64,000 nt of DNA from Globodera rostochiensis (lineage: Eukaryota; Nematoda; Chromadorea; Rhabditida; Heteroderidae), in contig JAEVLN010000001.1 in assembly GCA_018350325.1 (NCBI GenBank), positions 3,687,254 through 3,751,253 of the forward strand, read 5' to 3'. Positions 59,883 through 64,000 of the stretch are shown here, in pieces. Position 1 is the first letter of the stretch. Every line of letters begins with the position of its first letter. A program made the position numbers and the translations under genes. The notes below the pieces were generated by a model. That model was not told the origin of the DNA, did not search any database, and worked only from the letters and a program-made list of their open reading frames with translations.

Positions 59883-61656
59883 ATGTCAAATATTATTCGA
59901 ATTTGTCCTCTAAGTTTTCTGCTGCTGCTGTCCCTTTTAATGGCAATTTCAGGCGCCGTTTGGACTGAGCAAGATGATGCCAAGAGAATAGCAAAGGTCG
60001 ACAAACTCTTTAAAATGCAATTAAAATTATATTTAAATTTCAGATAAAAGCCGACGAAAAACGGCTTTTCGAAGAGCAAATGGGCATAAAATTGGCACCA
60101 TCGACGGGCGGCGGCACATCCGGCGAGGGAATTATTGCCGGTGGGTGCGCGAGTTTAAGCCAAATAATGTGATTTAATCGCTTTACTTCAAAAACTGAAC
60201 ATTTCTCTTTTCATTAAAATTAAATTGATCAAAAATTAATTAATAATGAAGACGAAGAAATTGATCGCCCTCCGACCTCGCCTAAATTGCACCACGCCCA
60301 AAGCTTCAAACAGCATTATCAACAAATGTCTGCCGATCAAAGCATTTTTAACTCGACAATAAATCGCCGGCCGGCTGATCTTTGGTGTTTTCACTGTGCC
60401 AGTCCATGGAATGCCATTTCAGAGCCAATGCAAAGAGTGGTGAGGAGGCGAAATGAAAGCGAAGGAATTTTGCGTTTGGATGGTTAAAGATCAAAAATTT
60501 GTTGGAAATCCGACGAGCCGAATACCCGGCGGCGCAAATGATGCGACGCGATTGTGTGGAGCCGAAAGATTTGGACGGATTGCCTCGTCAAATTTGCCGA
60601 GGATACAGTCACTGTCAGGTGGGCACAAATTGGGGATTCTGAGAGATATTCATTGACCCTTGGGGGGATTAGCTTCTGGACTTCGAGTTTTAAGAAAGCT
60701 TTTTGCATTTGTTGAGCAAATCCTTCACTCTGAACAGACTCTAATCCTCACCGATCACGGCTCGGGCTCCGCCTTCACAATGCGCGGATGTGCGGAACGC
60801 TTTGGCGCTGTGGACGTGCATGTGTTGGCACGTCGCGGGGACAATATGTGCAAAAGGTGGCAAAACATTTAATTTCTTGACACTAAAAGTCCAGCCGGCC
60901 CGGCACAAAAACGTTAGAACTGCTGCTTAATAATTCTTTCAAAAAGAGATTTTGATGCATTGAATTCGCGCAATTTGGTGAGCATAATTCGGTTGCTCTA
61001 AAATACATAGAGACTGGCCAAACCGATTTTTCGGGTTATGGGATCCCGGCTAATTTTTAGGGTAGGCGGGTGAAAACTTTTTGAAAAAGAAGAGAATAGA
61101 TCAACGATCAATCCAGCGTGATTGCAAAATGTTTGGTCGGGATCCCGAATTCAATGCCGCGGGATCCCGAATTCATTCCCGACGGAATCCCGATCGCGTC
61201 CGGTTTCTAATGAAAAATTGATAGGAAAGCGATATTTTTGTAAGTTCACCGATCAATATTCGATCGGAACCGACCCAACTTGATTTTTTGTTTTTTTAGG
61301 TTGCATGAAAAGGTGGACATTCAGGAGTGCATTTGTGAAGTGATTTTAATAAAAAATTAATAATTAAATTTATTTACTAAACATAAAAATTTTTTGAATA
61401 AATTTAGCGTCGAAAATATTGTCACGCGGGCGCCGAACGGGCGTCGACTCTCCAATTCACACCAATGTCCGGATGGCAGCAAAATGTGCCGTCGGCCGCG
61501 TTGGACAAAACGAATTTGGTGCCAGCCCCCGAAGCGTTGCAACGGAACAGCGGGCGGCGGCGGAGGCCAAAGAATTGGGAGACGACGGCGATGGTTGTTG
61601 TGTTGCTGCTGCATTTTACCCATTATGCCGCAGCCATTCAAATAAAAAACCATTAA
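59883..61656 (+). CDS. GPI-anchored Ly6/uPAR-like protein (odr-2/hot type)
   Basis: Predicted cell-surface three-finger protein. Seven exons fit in phase: 59883-59996, 60044-60140, 60252-60482, 60518-60618, 60738-60856, 61300-61339 and 61408-61656; 316 residues. Residues 1-24 are a signal peptide (ICPLSFLLLLSLLMAISG). The Cys-rich domain starts with DLWCFHCASPWNA (about residue 145) and includes RRDCVEP, QICRGYSHCQ, FTMRGCAERFG, DNMCKRLHEK and QECICERRKYC, spacing typical of the nematode ODR-2/HOT branch. The C-terminus is a basic linker (RRRRPKNW) and a hydrophobic tail (TTAMVVVLLLHF), suited to GPI attachment. In C. elegans this family acts in neurons (odour responses); role here is inference. 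Intron 3 is 35 nt and intron 5 holds a GAGACCGG-family element. Confidence 0.68.
61008..61209. mobile_element. TAGAGACCGG-type inverted-repeat element in an intron
   Basis: Ends TAGAGACTGG (61008) and CCGGTTTCTA (61200-61209), inverse copies with one mismatch; contains several GGGATCCCG palindromes. Lies entirely inside intron 5 of the Ly6-like gene. Confidence 0.5.
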
Positions 61657-64000
61657 AAAGTAATAAACGAAAGCAAAAATATTGGCGGTAAATATAATAT
61701 TTTTGACGAATGGTCTCCGAACGTTGAATTATTTGTTTATAACCTTTTTTAAACTTAACAAATTTGGCCGAGACTCAATGGAAAAATATGCTGAGATTTG
61801 AATCTCTGAAATTCATACAGCCATCACTCCCTTCGGTTCGTTGAACGTGCCGAATTTTGGGATTGGGTCGGGATTTAGCCGGAACCCGACCCAATCCCGA
61901 AAACCCACCAAAAATGGTCGGTCGGAATTTGGTTAAATCCCGACCCAATCTCTTCCCAACTTTGTTTGATGTGTGTGTGTTTTTCACCAAAAATTCTTTT
62001 AAAAGCAATGCGACGGACAAAGAAGCCTAAAAGTTTATCCAAATTGGTAAATCATTCATTCATTGTCCACTCGTTTTGCAAAGTTTTGTTACAATTAGGT
62101 CAAAGTTTGCCTAAAAATCTTTTTGAATTTTATGCGTCCGTTTCCAGCGCCCCGGAAGGAAGCGGGCGGTCTCGCCGGCGGATGATTAATGTCCACGCCC
62201 TCGGGGGACGACGGGGCATGGACTTTAAACTTGGCCAAATTAAATCCCATTGGGCGTGGTTTGCCCTCGAATAAAAAATGCTCCAAAAAGACTGCATTTC
62301 ATGGCTCTCAATTTTTTAAAAGCAGTAAAAGCCTCCTTCCATTTTTGGAAAAGCTTAAAAAACAATAAAATTTTACGAAATTTTTTCCCCTTTGCGGTGG
62401 TTTTTGTCCGTAAATCCCTTCACCCCCTAATCCCCCCCCCCCTCCCCCGCCTCCTTCACAGTTGGAGATCCCCCCCGGCACAATCTATTTCTGCCCTCGG
62501 GGGTCCGAAAAGGCGACGCCTCCGGGCACTTTTTGCAAAAGTTTCGCCCTCAAACAATGCCCGGGGCAAAATCCTTAGCAAAAAAAAACTTTTTTTGCTT
62601 TCCATCCGGCGATAAACAATAAATCTTCTTCAGGGAGCCTTCAAAAAGTCAGAAGATTGCGTTACAAACTTTTTTGTGTTAATCCAAAAAACATTTTAGC
62701 CCTTCGGGGGAAATGTCTGCAATTTTTTAAATTTTTATGTGAATTTTAGAAAATTTTTTCGCTCAATTTCCGTCGTTCGTCGCTTTAACGGCCAAAAGCA
62801 AATTATTTGCACATTTTCCATTTTCGACTCCAACGAATGATTTGGCACAACATCTGCGGCTTTCTTTGCTTTGTTGCGCCTGCGGCGTTTTTGCTCAGGG
62901 GCCAAAATGTAAAAAAATTCCCCGGGGCAAAACGAATCACTTTTTGCGGGGAAATTCCGTCGACTTTCAAAAAATGTTCCCGCGGGTTGGATAATGCAAA
63001 TTTTGGCTTAGAAAATAAAAATGTCGCTTTTTTTATTTGCCCGAATTTACAAAAAATTTAAAAGTCTATTTAAAAATAGATTTAATTCATAATTCAAACC
63101 TTCAATTTTTGTTTAAATTATTTTTAATATAAATTCAATTTGTATTAATCCATTTTTGGCCATTTTATTTTTATTTGTTTCACCAAAATTCCGTCTTTTT
63201 CCATGGCTTAGTCACGAGTTTTAGCGGCGTTTGGGCGTTATTTGTGTCCCCTCCGATTTTATTATTCGGAAAGGGTACAAAAAGAAATGAAAAAAAAGAA
63301 TCGTTTGATTTTTGTTGAATCATTTTCATCCTTTTGTGGAAGAAAACATTTAAAATTATTATTTGTTACTTTACATTTTATTTATTTTCAAATCTATACA
63401 ATTTTTTCCCAAAACAAACAAAACTAAAAAAAGTTTCATTGAGAGAGTAAAAATTGTTTATTTTATCGCCCCCATTTTTTTGAGCACATAAAAATCGTTT
63501 TCTTTTCACAATGAATGGCCTTTGCCCCCCGGGGGATTTGTGCAGAGTCAGCAGATGCACAAAAAAAGGGGGAGGGGGGGGGGGAGGGATTATTCCCCTT
63601 TTTTTGAATGTCCGCCCGTCCGTCCGAAACTTTTAAATTTTTGGGGTTTTTAACTTTTAAATTTTTGGGGTTTTAGGCGGTAAATCCATCCTTTGTCCTG
63701 AAAAACGCGCATGGTTTTAGTCTGAGAATTTTGTCAAAATAATTTCAATTCCTTCCATTAAAATTATAATAAATTTTCATAATTCACCACACAAAAGCAG
63801 CAGAGAGGCCCCCTCCCCCCCTCCCCATCCCGTCCTGTTTTACGAATATTTATATTTTACCCCCCCCCCCCCCCCCCCACAAAACAATGAAAATCATTGT
63901 GCCCCCCCCTCCCCCCCCCCCCCCCCCCCCTGCCACTCAATCAATGCACAAAAACACATTTCCCCCCCCCCCCCGTCCATCCACTTGAAGATGGGTGGAT
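61657..64000. other. right-end spacer, low complexity
   Basis: No gene supported. Contains the inverted repeat at 61861-61950, CCC..GGG-type islands (62150-62220, 62480-62580, 62695-62712, 62880-62990), and long poly-C runs toward the end (63861-63879, 63901-63930, 63963-63974). The open frames are short and AT-driven. Confidence 0.5.
61861..61950. repeat. perfect 17-bp inverted repeat around a 56-bp loop
   Basis: GATTGGGTCGGGATTTA (61861-61877) is exactly inverted at 61934-61950. Between the arms lie further GGAACCCGACCCAATCCCGAA words. Probably a fragment of the same GGGATCCCG-rich repeat class seen in the intron at 61008-61209. Confidence 0.7.

Overview
The window looks like a gene-dense stretch of a plant-parasitic nematode genome, most likely a cyst nematode (Globodera/Heterodera type). 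The reasons are: many introns, several only 30-55 nt long; occasional GC-AG introns; nematode-type genes (an flp-11 neuropeptide precursor and an odr-2/hot-like Ly6 protein); and a gene resembling the expanded F-box-associated family known from cyst nematodes. The species assignment is inference. Spacers are AT-rich and full of long G or C homopolymers.

Layout. At the left edge (1-208) lies the 3' exon of an unidentified gene. Three minus-strand housekeeping genes follow: ribosomal protein S2 (1656-3077), a TDP-43 orthologue (4232-6987) and an RCC1L-like mitochondrial beta-propeller protein (7637-10345). Divergent from RCC1L, on the plus strand, come a CCDC86/Cgr1 nucleolar protein (10817-11659), an EHBP1-like protein with an 18-bp coding minisatellite and no calponin-homology domain (11879-14777), a coiled-coil protein possibly related to FBF1/DYF-19 (15366 to about 18400) and an flp-11 precursor (21537-22292). 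A 127-bp tandem repeat and a mostly empty spacer precede the largest gene, Mediator subunit 13 (25875-38415, minus strand, more than 20 exons).

From 38416 to about 46200 there is no convincing gene: simple-sequence DNA with purine tracts and G-runs, and a hAT-like MITE nested inside another MITE. A degenerate F-box-associated-like gene (46222-47758, minus) follows, then a second hAT-like MITE and a nine-unit 128-bp satellite (49054-50163).

The right part carries plus-strand ISCA2 (50704-51890) and TTC19 (52192-55155), both mitochondrial, which appear to share a duplicated presequence exon; then a compact slingshot phosphatase (56507-57962) and a GPI-anchored Ly6-like protein (59883-61656). 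The last 2.3 kb hold only low-complexity DNA.

The genes do not form one pathway. The strongest unusual signals are the in-frame presequence exon copied from TTC19 to the front of ISCA2 with only synonymous differences, the remodelled EHBP1 gene, the nested MITEs with intact 8-bp target duplications, and the reduced flp-11 precursor. Exon models come from reading splice sites and frames by eye, without transcripts or database searches.
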